DNA of 64,000 bases, taken from Rallus limicola. Taxonomy: Eukaryota; Chordata; Aves; Gruiformes; Rallidae. Positions within the stretch are counted from its first letter, which is position 1. Each line of letters opens with the position of its first letter. Shown here one piece after another: positions 25,101-34,727 of this stretch. The DNA is taken from the NCBI GenBank assembly GCA_022605955.1, contig JAKCOZ010000007.1, forward strand, positions 36,000,991 to 36,064,990, written 5' to 3'. Below the pieces are notes generated by a model. The model was given only the letters and a program-made list of their open reading frames with translations. It was not told where the DNA came from and ran no database searches. The position numbers were made by a program, and so were the translations under genes.

Positions 25101-28100
25101 CTTATTTACTGTGATGTTGTCTGAAGGCTTCACAGCATGTCCAAGACACATTGGAGACTAAGTGGCTTAAGGTGGCTTAACAGTTCAAACAGGGTTGGTC
25201 TTCTGCTGACTCACTCTTGACTTCAGCAGACAGCTTTCTGCCAAAGGTTATGTTGATTCTGAGAGTATAATCTCATGTGTGCTATTTCCAAAAGCAATCC
25301 CTCCTTTCCAGAACCTCTGACCTGCCCTGCGTTGCTCCCCAGTTGTGCTGTACTGGCAGCTGTAATACGAAAGCTGGACAATGCGTCAGAGATGGGCTTA
25401 GTCAGCCCAGATATCTTGGCTGTTCCCTGAGTATTAACTCTCATACCTAGCTCCTGCTTACATTTCTGTGCAAATAGCCAACCTTCATCTGAAAAGGAGT
25501 GGCAATGTGACCCTTCAGAAATTATCTGCAGCCAGTAGTTGTCTCCTGTCAAAGTGACTTTGGCTTTCCCATCCCACTGCTGCTTAATAGTGAACCAGTG
25601 GAAGACAGTCAAATCCAACAGTCTTTCACAGTGATCAAAGATGACTTGTGAGTACTAGCTGCAGAAATAACTTTTACTCAAAACTGCAGGTTTTTTCAGG
25701 GATATTTCTTAATAAAAACAATTATGGATAGTGCAGAACAAGCTACAGTATCAATACTTATTCTTTTATTTTTCTAAGCTAAAACATGAGGTTGTACCTT
25801 CAATACACATAGTTTACATTCCAGGAACTTAGCATAGACCTAAGTACCAGATTTCAGTAGATAGCCCCTGAAATCTTGTTTGCTCACATGTCCCCCAAAA
25901 TACCCATGAATCTTACACAACAGAGACATCTGTAGCTGAGGAGGTGCCTACTCACCTGAGCACAAAGTCATGGGAGTCAATATCTTGGCCATACTGAGAC
26001 TGCAGAAGGTTTCCAGAGTTGCCCACAACAGCACACCGTCTGCACATGTAAGTGCCTCGCTCCTGCAGTGGATCCCCATCCCCAGGAATGACCCCAAACA
26101 ATTCCTTGAGAGTAGCATTAATATCCTTCGGTGTTTTCTCTCCTTGTAATTTCTGTTAGGGAGAAAAATCACTCCAGGTTACCAATGTAGATAGCTTTTC
26201 TGTGAGCAAGATGTAGCTTCAAGTGTCTTTCCAAAGACCATTCTTTTGTTTAGTAGAGGACAGGCACAATTGATCTAGATGGCCTCAAAGGCCTTTTCAA
26301 CCTAGTGATTCTGTGATTCTGCATCTACCTGCAGAACTGTCTGCAAGACTTGAGGTTGGTAGTGGAAGTGTGGGAAAAAAAGTGGGGAAAATCCCCCAGA
26401 AATGTGGGAAATCCTTTCCCATTAACTTCAACTTGGTTCCCCTTTTCCCTTCCTTTCCCTCAGATTCACTCACCTCTTCAGTCTGTCTAGCCATGGCAGA
26501 ACAGATCATGTATTCTAAGCCTGACCCTAGAAGAATAAATGTTCCTCTGGTGTCTATAAACCTAATTGCACTTTGGGACAGATATCTTCTCTTAGGACAT
26601 GCATAACATTTTTTTTTAAAACCACTAAGAAGGATAGAATCTTTTTGACCACAACTGTGGCTGACGTCCCTTCCAGAAATCTTGGCATAGGTCAGAACTG
26701 GAAGTGGGAGATCTCATTGCTGCTTTTCTGGGCTGTTGAGGAACAAACTGCTCATCCATAGGAAACTACAGTAGAGTTACCCCTGTGGGCTCGAGATGTA
26801 AAAATTCTCAAGGATGAAGAAAACCACCCGGACCTTGGTCATTGTGCCTGTTACCATGGAGGGAAAGTCTTTTGTAGCAGCTCTGTGGTGCATGGTGTAA
26901 ACAATGGCTGGATTGGGAAGGTAGAGCAAGGTGCAGGGCAGGTGATGGTGAGACACTCCCTTTCTGGGGTTCTGCTCTCTGAAGACTACTAAAAAGGTTG
27001 GGAGTGTTGGCACGCTCACAAAGAATATTGCCCAGCCTTGCGGTGCCACCTGCTTGCAAGTTCACAAAGGGAGTATGGCTTCTAACACGAAATCTGCCAA
27101 ACGGCTTTGACCTTGTCCTGCCAGCCCAGGGCAAGGAGAGACAGGGAGGGAAGGAGGGAGGAGAAACACCTTTTCCCATGACTCCCAGCAATGGCTGGAG
27201 GTAATTTGTCTTCAGTTTCTGATGCGTTTCCCTCAGCTGCACCAGGAATTGTCAATTCGTCCTGCTATCTCTCTCTCTCTCTCACACAAACACACAGAGA
27301 GATGTATCACTGTAATTTTTGTTTAAATTTCGTGCTGTCTCTTTGCCAACCTATGGAAAGCAACCTTATTTGTGCTGAATTGAACAAGCCCGTGCACCTC
27401 AGACCTTCAAGTCAACAATGAGGCTAAGGACTTAAAGAAGACAAAGAAATATTGCATACAAAGGCCTAATTTTTCTGCTAATCATTGCTAGCCTATATGC
27501 TCATATATGGACTGCACAAGGCAATTAAGATGCAAAGTAATCGGGATGCCCAAACAATCACTGTCATTATTCCCACACATCACTATTCAGGGGACAGCTG
27601 AAGGTTAACTTCTAAATTTGTGTGTGATGTTACAAACACATGTTAACATATTCAAACTCTTGTGTATTCTTTATGAATCCAATATCTAACCTGTTTATAA
27701 ACCTCTGAATTTATGAAAAACATTTGATGTTAGAAAGACTGCAGCCTTCAAAATAAATGGAGATTTCTAATAGATATCATAGAGTGTAGGATCTGGTGTG
27801 TTATGCAGAGAAAAAAAAAAAAAGGAACACAATTTGAATTATTTGAGTACAGCCATGTATACCCTCTCTCTATATAGGTGAACTGACTTTCATTGCCTTT
27901 AAGAAATTAAAGGGAAAAACTACCAAATATACACGAAAACACTTCTTTAACTGATTTTGCCCCAGAAAATTGAGATAAAGACAATAATTTTCAGAATATC
28001 CTGAGCACCTGAGTCATCTTTTAAAGTTAAAATAGCCAGAATTATAGCATATTTAAAAGAAAGGGACTGATGATAATAAACATTATCATGGATAGGTACC

Positions 28101-31100
28101 TCCGTTTACACAGACCAGGGATCTGCCTTTCTGTTATGCTGCTATCAGTCTAGAGTAACTGTTGCAACCGAATTAAAACATCAGCACCAACACCAGCCAG
28201 AAGGCAGGACACCATTGTCCCATGATCCCTCGGTTGTACACAATTTCCACAACAGAGATTATTACTTATGTTAGAGATTCCCTCAAAGACCTTAAACAGG
28301 ATGCTGACCTTATCACACTGTGTGCTGAACATTCATACAATAAGACATCCATCCTTAACTTATTAAAAGTGCTCTGTTTTCATTTCCTCAGTGATTATCT
28401 GATTGAACTACGCTTTTCAGGCCTAATCTTCAATCAGCACTGGTTGGTCTTTGACATTTCAGCAAAACAGAGCAGAGCATGCAATGAAGCTGGTTAACTC
28501 CAAAGCAGATACAGATTTTAAAAGTTAAGACTTAAAGTGCATCCAGCTCCTTATTGCACAATGTCTACTTGACTTCTTGAAAAAGACAGTTTTAATAGCA
28601 TAAAAATTACTAGACAATTAGAGTTCACTTTCTCCCACCATGTTTTTTGTCCTTTTTTTCCAAGTAATGTTGTCTTTTTGTTTTAACAAGTCCCCACTAG
28701 TCTGGCCTTTCCCATAAATCAACAAAAGTACTGGGTGAAAGCCTGTCCATGCTGTGCAAGGCAGAGCCATGTCAGTGTCATGTGTCCCTGCTGGGACAGC
28801 ATCCTTCCTCCAAGTGCTGTAGATGTGTGCCAGGGACACGTGTATGGTCACAGCTGGTAGAAGTGGGCTTAAATACACTGAAATATCTGACCCCTGTGTC
28901 CTGCGTGAAGTGGCTGCTTCTCTCAGAAATCTGTGCAAACAACAGCCATGACTAATGATGCAGCTTAACGTCTTGCCCAAGTACAAGAAGCATCTTAGCC
29001 CAGCTTGTGTCCACATATAAAATATCACTAATCACTTAAAGCTCCAGCTTTGTGCCCACCCTGGCCCTAAAATATTCATCTAGCACTTGAGAGTCAATTC
29101 TTCACCATAGTCTGGTAAAAAACTCATATTGGAAGTCCAGACAGAGAAGTTTTGTAATCATCCTCACAGGAAAGACAAACTACCCTGTCATGTAAGGTTT
29201 AGCAACTCCCCACTTCACATACAGAAATTTACTGGCTGGTTTTGCATCTTCTTCTTAAAAAAAAAGCAAAAAAAAAAAGCAAAAAAAAAAAAGCAAGACA
29301 AAAGAACCCTCAAAGTTTATGCACTTCCTTTCTTTATCCATGAGTAGCTTTCCAAAGAAAAGCCTGTTGCTCCTTTTTTCACATCTCTGTTAGGGATGAT
29401 GAGGAACTTTGCTGCTTTTATAAACTTCTTGGAAGGCTTCCCAGGGCTCTCCAGTACCTTTACATCACCAGGGATCACCAAGTGGCAATATCCAAAGCTC
29501 AGCTAAGGGGATGCAAGGAGAGGATGTGAATTCAGACAAGGCTGCTCAGAGCTAATAGTCTGGAGTGGTGAGAACACAGCTACTGCCAAGAGAGCCCCAA
29601 AGGAAGGCTTTCCTGGTCCCTGTGCATCCCACATCCACGGACAAATTTAGAGTATATTAAATACACCTTCAAAACACCGAATTATTATCAGGTAGGAAAC
29701 ATGCTGCATGACCTGTAATCACTGGTGGGATGTGGATACAGATGCAGCATGGATGGAGGCACAACCATTGTGGTGGACAGGCAGATAGACGTGTGGATCT
29801 GGCAACAACCAACACTGTAAGCGCACAGCCAGGCAGCCTGGGGATCCTGGTGTAGCAATACTGTTTATCATGGCTTTTCTAATTATTTTTTTTTTTTTAA
29901 ACCATTTTTAAAGATAAAAAGGGAATAAAGCCCCATGAGAATCTCTATTGCACAGCTACTAATTGCTTCACTGCAGCCATTCAGAGGCACTAATATTCAC
30001 GCAGTTCTTCCCAGCTATATGACACTGTATAAAGATTAATCCTAGCAACAGCCTGGTGGGGCAAACCCAGGTAATCTCCATTTTTCAGACTGAAGGAGAG
30101 GTTAAAAGGAAACCGTCTCTTTTAAAAATGCCTCCTTGGGATGGAAAATATGGCATTATTATTGTTGTATTTAATATCCTCCAACTCCTATGCAACAATG
30201 TGAGGGGAAGAATATAGGGGCTTTTGAGAGTTTGGGCTTTGCTTAATGATTTGTGCCTGTCAAACACTATGCATTCTCAAATACAAATATGATGTGCATA
30301 TATTATGTAAATAACACACAATAATATACGAATGCCAAACTGCATGACTTCTGACTTCCAGGGCTGGTACGGGTCACTTCACACTGCCCAAACCAGCTCT
30401 GTCTGCCCTTATTTCTGGCTGCAGGATGCTTGCAGTGGCATTGCATCTCAGTGCTTGGAGGGACCCAAGAGTTTGGACCACCTTCAGATCCATCTGTGCT
30501 TGCTGTGGGAGAGTTATATGGGGCCTGCCACTGTAGATAAGAAGTAGCCCAGGCTCAGATTCTCTCTCCAGGCATGTCCAAGACTGAACTAAATGTCACA
30601 CCTGCACCCAAGCAGTCTGCCAGCAGGTAGGACTGGGCATGGAGCAGGCACTGGTTCTCTTGAGGGGTCTCTTGGGAAGGGAAGGGAAGGGAAGGGAAGG
30701 GAAGAGAAGAGAAGAGAGGAGAAGGAGAAGGAGAAGGAGAAGGAGAAGGAGAAGGAGAAGGAGAAGGAGAAGGAGAAGGAGAAGGAGAAGGAGAAGGAGA
30801 AGGAGAAGGAGAAGAGGAGAGGAGAGGAGAGGAGAGGAGAGGAGAGGAGAGGAGAGGAGAGGAGAGGAGAGGAGAGGAGAGGAGAGGAGAGGAGAAGAGA
30901 GATTTGGTACCACATTCTTCTGCAAACACAGTGACTTCAGAGCTCTAAACCCTTCATATCACTTTCAAAGTATCACAGACAGTGTCCCAGTTTTAAAGAA
31001 GGCTTCTGGTGATCAAAGAATTTGGGCAAATTTTCTACAAAGAGCATTCAAAACGCATGACTCAGGTGACAATGAGCTCTGCTGCTGTCTTAAAAATAAG

Positions 31101-34100
31101 TGCCACTTCCATGATTTCCCCAGTGCATGTGCTGGAGATGCCCTTTTGTTCACTGTCTGGTTAGAAAACCTTTAAGACATATATTATATTTTTTCCTACA
31201 CATATAAGGACTTAAAGGTAACATTTTCTTTGCACACTACATGTTCCCAAAAGTTGAGCTGTGTTTTTTGTCGGTTTGTTTTTGTTTGTGGTTTTTTTTT
31301 TTTAAATCAAAACACTCAAATATCTTAAGACTCCATATAAAAATTGTCATAATGTGGTAATTGATGAACAATGTGCTACAGATAAGACAGCCAAGGAACT
31401 CTGAGCCAAATTTTACTTATCACAGCTTTAATCCATCAACCTCAACAGGCTTATTTTAGATTTAGAACAGCAAGTTCTGATTTTTTTAAAAAAATATATA
31501 TATACTTGTTGACCACAAAAACCAATCCCCAAAACCCCTGAGAATAAACCAAGCAAACTATAAATAAATGCTATGCTGTGATACATGTAATTCTTGTCCT
31601 GTTTCCTATAGACAGGTTACTAAATTTAGTGGAAACGTCCACAGAATTTGTGTCATGGAACAACAATGAAAAACTTGCAGGTGAACCAGCTCAGGGAGGT
31701 GGGGAAGAAAATATAAACAGAAAGAAATGAAGCAACACCAACGGCCAACTTCCAAAACACTGTGTCCCTGAGTGTGAGAGGAGGAAGTGAGAGCGGGAGG
31801 GAGGGAGGAAGGGAGGAATTATTAGTGCCAGATCATCTCTCAGATGACTCAAACTTTAACTCACAAAAAGCACAGGGGTATACATACCCAAGGATGAGAA
31901 TTTGGGCCATCATTTTGTGCCTAGCTATAGTGACCCCTGGAGAATTTATCAGCTGGGTAGATTAAAGCAAAGGGAAAGCAAGAAACAGCCCCCTTACTTC
32001 CATGAATACAAAAGCAGCTAGGGACATTTTCAGGTGCCTTCTCCAGAAGCAGTCCTGGCCCATGCAGCAGGACAAGCCGCTGACCTAAGGTGACACTGAC
32101 CTAATGTGGCATTGACCTTCTCTTAGCTACTTCTCCCCGCCCACATGGGCGATACTGCTAACTCCAGTATGGACAATGCAATTTTATTCATAGCAGCCAC
32201 GAACAGTTCCTTCCAATAGTCCATGTCCTAGCAAGCTAGAAGAGCTTAAACAAGATATTCTCTTCATAAACTATTAAGCAGCCTGGCAGCCATGTGAAGA
32301 ACTGTAAACACGTGAAAGCACCTCATCCTTGGTCCCCAAACATCACTTGATCTCCAACTACTGGTCACAAGGCTCTGAACTCAGTCCTCCTTTTCCTAGA
32401 AGTGAAGGGATACAATTGCTATAGGACTATTGGGATAAATAATCCTTATTCACACATAGAGCAACAGGGTTAATTGGATGGGAGGCAGACTGAGCTTTGT
32501 AGACGGACAGCTCTCCGTCAAGAGCTCTGCCTGTTTTTAGTTCAAGCACATTACATGAGTGTCCCCATGACAGGAACACCATGTAATAAATAGCTTGACT
32601 GGAGTCATCGCACAAAACCACCACACTGTCTGAAGTCAGCTCCTGAGATCGAATGCACAGCCATTTCTCTGCTGAGATTAACTTTAATCAGTCTCAGGTC
32701 TTCTCATGCCACATCTTTTAAGTGCAAATAAAGTAAAAAGTCACAAATGATTGAGATGGTAAAGCAAGGGACAGCAAAAGATGGTTGTGAGGAATGTTAT
32801 TTTTAAGACTGATTTCCAATAAACAATGCTGTTTTGCACCAAAATATTTCATGTGTTCTAGTTCAAGATAAATCCTGGCTGAAAAAAAATATGGTGGAAG
32901 AAGCGTAGCAATGTTAGAAGGTCTATTTTTACCATCTAAGAAAAAACTGCTTTCATTTTGTATTCTGAAGTGGTGCATTCCCTTTGAACTTGACCTGAAT
33001 TAAAAAAAAATGAACAAACCCACTAAAAATAGGGTTAGATAGACCTGAAAACTAATGGACAGCTTTTATTTGGGTTGGGGAGGGAGGAGAGGGGGGAAGA
33101 CTTTTGGCTGTTCTGAAAAATCAGCAGTTTTTAATTTAGCTGAAAAGGAAACAACCCTCAAAAAGCAAAAATCAGTTTCAGGTTGACCTGAAGTGAGATA
33201 TTTGTGCTGTTTTTCTTTTTTCAGTTCCGGTACCAGAATGAGAAACAGAAATGCAGGGTTCTTTTTCTTTTTTTCTTTTCTTTTTTTTTTTTTTTAATGC
33301 ATTGAAGCTTCATGTGTACAGCAGAGTGGGGTCTGAGTGCAGAATGCAGTGCAAGCTTTGCTTGGGTACGATGCACAAGCCCTTGGTAACAGAGTCCCCT
33401 TAGCACCCTGCCCACCCATCAATATCTTGCAGGACTTAGGGATATAGTTTAGCATAAGACAGGAATGGTTGGACGTGGTGATCTCAAAGGTCTTTTCCAA
33501 CCTTGTGATTCTGTGATTTTGTGACTCTTCCTCAGCCTGGATACTGCAGGAGTGCAGCCCCTGCATCAATGCCCAGATTTAGGATTGGTGATCCCACTGT
33601 CCTCTCAGCACCTCCTCAAGGTACTGACCTCCCAGTCCTTATATTCATAGGTAACTGGGAGGCACTTCACAACCAGCCTCAACACTCGGTGTCCATAACA
33701 ACCTCTCATCCTCTCATCTGCTGAGCTCGATTTGGAATATCCCTCCTCCTCTGAGAACTGCTAGTTGGTAGATTATCCTAACTCCCTGGTGAAACCTCAC
33801 CAAAGGGCGAGGGTAACTAGGACCTGAGCTTGCAATCCTCCCTTCTCATGGCTCAAGCAAAGCACAGCTGGGAAGTGTGGGGACAAGAAGAAGTGTCTGT
33901 GACTGCATGAAAAATCTGAGTCATGGCCAGGCAGGTGAAAGGATGCATCGCCTGGGGTATATGAGACTCATGGCCAAACGGGGGGTTTCAGCATAAAATG
34001 AGGACAACATTCATGCTACAGACACTGGAGCTCAGTGGCTTTTTTTTTCCAACGAGTAAATAGAACAGCTGGCAGAGTGTGATGAGACAAATCAGAGAGT

Positions 34101-34708
34101 CTCTTTCCCAGTCTAGTCTTTCAAAGAGGAGGGAGAAAAAGGCAATATTGACGTGCAAATTTGGGACTTGTTGTCTAACTCTGCCAGGGACTTTTCTAGT
34201 TTGGAGCAAGCAAACACCCGTTACAAGTGCCATGAGAGGAAAGCAGCAGGAACGCCCACTTTCTGTCACTTTTTCCCCTCAGATGAGATGGCAGATGCTT
34301 TTCTCAGCAACTGTCCTTCACTGTCTGCTCTGCATTGCCCACACCCAGACACCAGGACTGTCACATGAACATCCAGCCATATCCACACCTCCTACTTACC
34401 AGCCACCACCTGTAGCTGTCCTCAGGGATCAAGGCATTTTGTGAGGTCAGGAAAGGTTGCATAGTTGAATTAAACCTCTGATCGAACCAGAGGGAACGTC
34501 CCAGCTCTGAAACACATGTGTGACAGCTGCAGGGTCTCCTGGGGTACTTGAAGAGTTTTTGGACTTGCTCTAAAAACTGCATGATGAGATGTCTCAGATC
34601 CCAGGTGGTCGGGGTCATCTGATGCGTGTAATTCAGCAGAAATGATGTCGCCGTGATGAGCAAAAAGGCTAAGGTAAGCACTTTCACATTCCTCCTCCTT
34701 ACAACCAT
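12972..34708 (-). CDS. ST3GAL1: ST3 beta-galactoside alpha-2,3-sialyltransferase 1 (whole coding region, six exons)
   Basis: A type II Golgi membrane enzyme (family GT29) that transfers sialic acid from CMP-Neu5Ac to the galactose of Gal-beta-1,3-GalNAc, capping core 1 O-glycans. Coding exons on the minus strand are 34708-34400, 26152-25956, 22315-22136, 17881-17836, 15105-14986 and 13145-12972. All introns are GT-AG and the phases agree, giving 341 residues, about the family length (human 340). A short basic tail is followed by a membrane anchor at about residues 10-27. Sialylmotif L starts near C143 and holds N148, S149 and N171. Motif S holds Y267, S269 and G271. Motif III is HYWENN with H300, and motif VS is HDGDFE with H317. 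C143 and C282 are placed to form the conserved L-S disulfide. Seven N-glycosylation sequons lie at N26, N80, N115, N202, N228, N305 and N324. The closest paralogue, ST3GAL2, fits less well at the N-terminus and in the VPVPRKIKV segment. Confidence 0.96.
13146..14985 (-). other. ST3GAL1 intron 5
   Basis: A 1,840-base intron with donor GTAAAG and acceptor TTCCTAG. I see no CR1, LTR or simple repeat of note apart from a short TTTATT-rich patch near 13700. No conserved frame is recognisable. Confidence 0.9.
14986..15105 (-). CDS. ST3GAL1: ST3GAL1 coding exon 5 (sialylmotif S)
   Basis: Encodes residues 245-284, starting [10 protein letters not shown] and ending LHVCDE, which is exactly 40 codons. 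The acceptor is TTGCCTAG and the donor is GTAAAG (phase 0). It contains sialylmotif S, including GRYPSTG with Y267, S269 and G271, and C282, the motif S cysteine. Residue 249 is Asn where ST3GAL1 usually has His (YHPAF). ST3GAL2, as I recall it, has Asn at this place, so the change is probably tolerated. Confidence 0.95.
15483..15558 (-). mobile_element. CR1 LINE, 3' end fragment
   Basis: On the plus strand the text runs from TCATAGAATCATAATC through TTAGGTTGGAGAAGACCC to AAGTCCAACCTT. This is the reverse complement of the CR1 3' end, so the copy is on the minus strand. Similarity fades after about 75 bases, so only the tail survives. Confidence 0.75.
17131..17414 (+). mobile_element. CR1 LINE, 5'-truncated copy
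   Basis: The plus strand carries the usual CR1 3' UTR order: GGTTTAAACTAAAATAGGGT, TAGATATAAGGAAGAAACT, GTGATGAGGCACAG..GGTTTCCCAGAG, TTGGATGAGGC, then CACTTCCAACCCATAACATT and a TGTGATTGTATGATTC end. About 285 bases remain. It lies opposite to the host gene. Confidence 0.9.
17836..17881 (-). CDS. ST3GAL1: ST3GAL1 coding exon 4 (46-base micro-exon)
   Basis: Completes F229 and encodes the 15 residues [15 protein letters not shown] (230-244). The acceptor is TTTACAG and the donor is GTGAGC (phase 0). Y231 corresponds to the active-site Tyr233 of the pig enzyme. The exon is too short to stand out as an open frame. It was found because the flanking exons need exactly this segment, and it joins both in phase with consensus splice sites. 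Confidence 0.94.
18949..18990 (+). repeat. 21-base tandem duplication
   Basis: The unit AAGGGGATCATATTTCATAAC is followed at once by AAGGGGATCATACTTCATGAA, with only three differences. Probably a local slippage duplication. Confidence 0.8.
20693..20716 (+). repeat. (AAAC)n microsatellite
   Basis: About five copies of AAAC, preceded by GAAAAC, within intron 3. Confidence 0.85.
22136..22315 (-). CDS. ST3GAL1: ST3GAL1 coding exon 3 (rest of sialylmotif L)
   Basis: Supplies the last base of R169, residues 170-228, and the first two bases of F229. The acceptor is GGGCTGCAG and the donor is GTGAGT. It begins [14 protein letters not shown], with N171 corresponding to the CMP-binding Asn173 of the pig enzyme, and continues through [12 protein letters not shown] to the ALTTGTIN segment. 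Sequon at N202; N228 forms another across the junction with F229 and T230. A CR1 LINE remnant lies about 25 bases upstream of the acceptor, in intron 2. Confidence 0.96.
22340..22398 (+). mobile_element. CR1 LINE 3' tail remnant beside the exon 3 acceptor
   Basis: The plus strand reads GAGTTGGACTTCATGATC, TTAAAGGTCTTTTCCGG and CAATTCTATGA, the last about 60 bases of CR1. On the gene strand it ends about 25 bases from the exon 3 start, so it falls where the branch point of intron 2 is expected. Confidence 0.75.
23105..23843 (+). mobile_element. CR1 LINE, 5'-truncated, with decayed end of ORF2
   Basis: About 740 bases of CR1 on the plus strand. The first part encodes the C-terminal end of the CR1 reverse transcriptase (motifs [15 protein letters not shown] and [11 protein letters not shown]), then meets a stop at MSQ and further breaks. 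The 3' UTR follows, with GGTTGGACTAGATCTCCAGA and the TTCTATGATTCTGTGA end. It is inactive. Minus-strand frames here are shadows. Confidence 0.93.
25956..26152 (-). CDS. ST3GAL1: ST3GAL1 coding exon 2 (first half of sialylmotif L)
   Basis: Encodes residues 104-168 plus two bases of codon 169. The acceptor is CTAACAG and the donor is GTGAGT. It begins [10 protein letters not shown] and carries [12 protein letters not shown], the start of sialylmotif L, where N148 and S149 (N150 and S151 in pig numbering) contact CMP. It ends in HDFVL with the split arginine codon AG/A. Sequon at N115. Residue 153 after GNSGNL is leucine where ST3GAL1 and ST3GAL2 proteins I know have arginine. Confidence 0.95.
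26248..26320 (+). mobile_element. CR1 LINE 3' tail
   Basis: The plus strand has GTTTAGTAGAGGACAGGC, then GATCTAGATGGCCTCAAAGG and AACCTAGTGATTCTGTGATT, the CR1 terminus. Only the last 70-75 bases remain. Confidence 0.8.
27267..27302 (+). repeat. (TC)n followed by CA-rich microsatellite
   Basis: A run of TC dinucleotides passes into CACACAAACACACAGAGAGA. Confidence 0.8.
29257..29294 (+). repeat. A-rich tandem repeat, unit A(9-12)GC
   Basis: Three runs of 9, 11 and 12 A residues, each closed by GC, stand in tandem. Likely a slippage product, perhaps from an old poly-A tail. Confidence 0.75.
30674..30902 (+). repeat. 229-base uninterrupted purine tract: (GGGAA)n, (GAAGGA)15, (GGAGA)16
   Basis: Every base from 30674 to 30902 is A or G. 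The order is GGGAA/GAGAA pentamers, then 15 perfect GAAGGA hexamers (30721-30810), then 16 perfect GGAGA pentamers (30816-30895). Long open frames on both strands here (poly-Arg, poly-Glu-Lys, poly-Leu, poly-Ser-Pro) are artefacts of the repeat. The gene's sense strand is the pyrimidine strand. Such mirror-rich purine tracts can form triplex DNA. Confidence 0.97.
32081..32118 (+). promoter_or_regulatory. Three TGACCT half-sites at exact 16-base spacing
   Basis: TGACCT occurs at 32081, 32097 and 32113, as a degenerate 16-base tandem repeat with TAAGGTGACA and TAATGTGGCA between. TGACCT is the reverse of the nuclear receptor half-site AGGTCA. Receptor binding is inferred from the motif only. 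Confidence 0.3.
33072..33096 (+). other. Possible G-quadruplex motif
   Basis: Runs of GGG, GGGG, GGG and GGGGGG lie within 25 bases, with short loops. It fits the simple quadruplex rule on the plus strand, which is the template strand of ST3GAL1. Confidence 0.45.
33277..33296 (+). repeat. Poly-T tract
   Basis: Follows a CTTTTTCTTTTTTTCTTTTC stretch. Read on the minus strand it is an A-rich tail-like sequence. Confidence 0.7.
33434..33525 (+). mobile_element. CR1 LINE 3' tail
   Basis: The text is CTTAGGGATATAGTTTAGCA, then AGACAGGAATGGTTGGACG, GATCTCAAAGGTCTTTTCC and TTGTGATTCTGTGATTTTGT. The same upstream text (TTTAGCATAGGACAGGAAT) precedes the tails at 49744 and about 51964, so these copies belong to one subfamily. 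Confidence 0.85.
34400..34708 (-). CDS. ST3GAL1: ST3GAL1 coding exon 1 (start codon, anchor, stem)
   Basis: Encodes residues 1-103, beginning [10 protein letters not shown]. The ATG is in a strong context, with A at -3 and G at +4. It gives a short cytoplasmic tail with three arginines, one hydrophobic anchor (about residues 10-27), then the stem and the start of the luminal domain with C60, C62 and C65. The exon ends in RWWL at the donor GTAAGT (phase 0). Sequons are at N26 and N80. The exon continues upstream as 5' UTR. Human ST3GAL1 has the same order: tail, anchor, cysteine cluster, WFD(E/Q)RFN segment and YRWWL. Confidence 0.95.
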
Positions 34709-34727
34709 CTTTCTTGCTCAGGTTCTG
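34709..34727 (-). other. ST3GAL1: 5' UTR part of ST3GAL1 coding exon 1 (acceptor uncertain)
   Basis: Directly upstream of the start codon the minus strand reads CAGAACCTGAGCAAGAAAG, preceded by GGCAACAG. A splice acceptor after that AG would start the exon at 34727, or at 34724 if the next CAG is used. A second candidate AG lies further upstream (GCCTGCAG near 34786). The choice cannot be made without a transcript. The remaining 5' UTR exon or exons and the promoter are not identified. Confidence 0.4.

Larger units (their letters stand above)
22316..25955 (-). other. ST3GAL1 intron 2
   Basis: A 3,640-base intron with donor GTGAGT and acceptor GGGCTGCAG. It contains a short CR1 tail (22340-22398) hard against the exon 3 acceptor and a longer CR1 copy (23105-23843). 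The rest (23844-25955) shows no recognised element. Confidence 0.9.
26153..34399 (-). other. ST3GAL1 intron 1 (between first two coding exons)
   Basis: An 8,247-base intron with donor GTAAGT and acceptor CTAACAG. It holds CR1 tails at 26248-26320 and 33434-33525, a (TC)n/(CA)n patch at 27267-27302, an A-rich triplet repeat at 29257-29294, the long purine block at 30674-30902, a half-site array at 32081-32118, a G-run cluster at 33072-33096 and a poly-T tract near 33277-33296. No other exon is recognised. Confidence 0.9.

Noticed and set aside
25223..25618. 131 aa frame on the minus strand in intron 2, considered as an extra exon
   Set aside because: Exons 2 and 3 join in phase without it, and it resembles no sialyltransferase segment.
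28618..29028. 136 aa frame on the minus strand inside intron 1
   Set aside because: No domain and no match to ST3GAL1; the known exons already make a complete protein without it.
30555..31175. Long open frames on both strands (poly-Arg, Glu-Lys, Leu, Ser-Pro)
   Set aside because: They are translations of the purine microsatellite with no stop codons; not genes.
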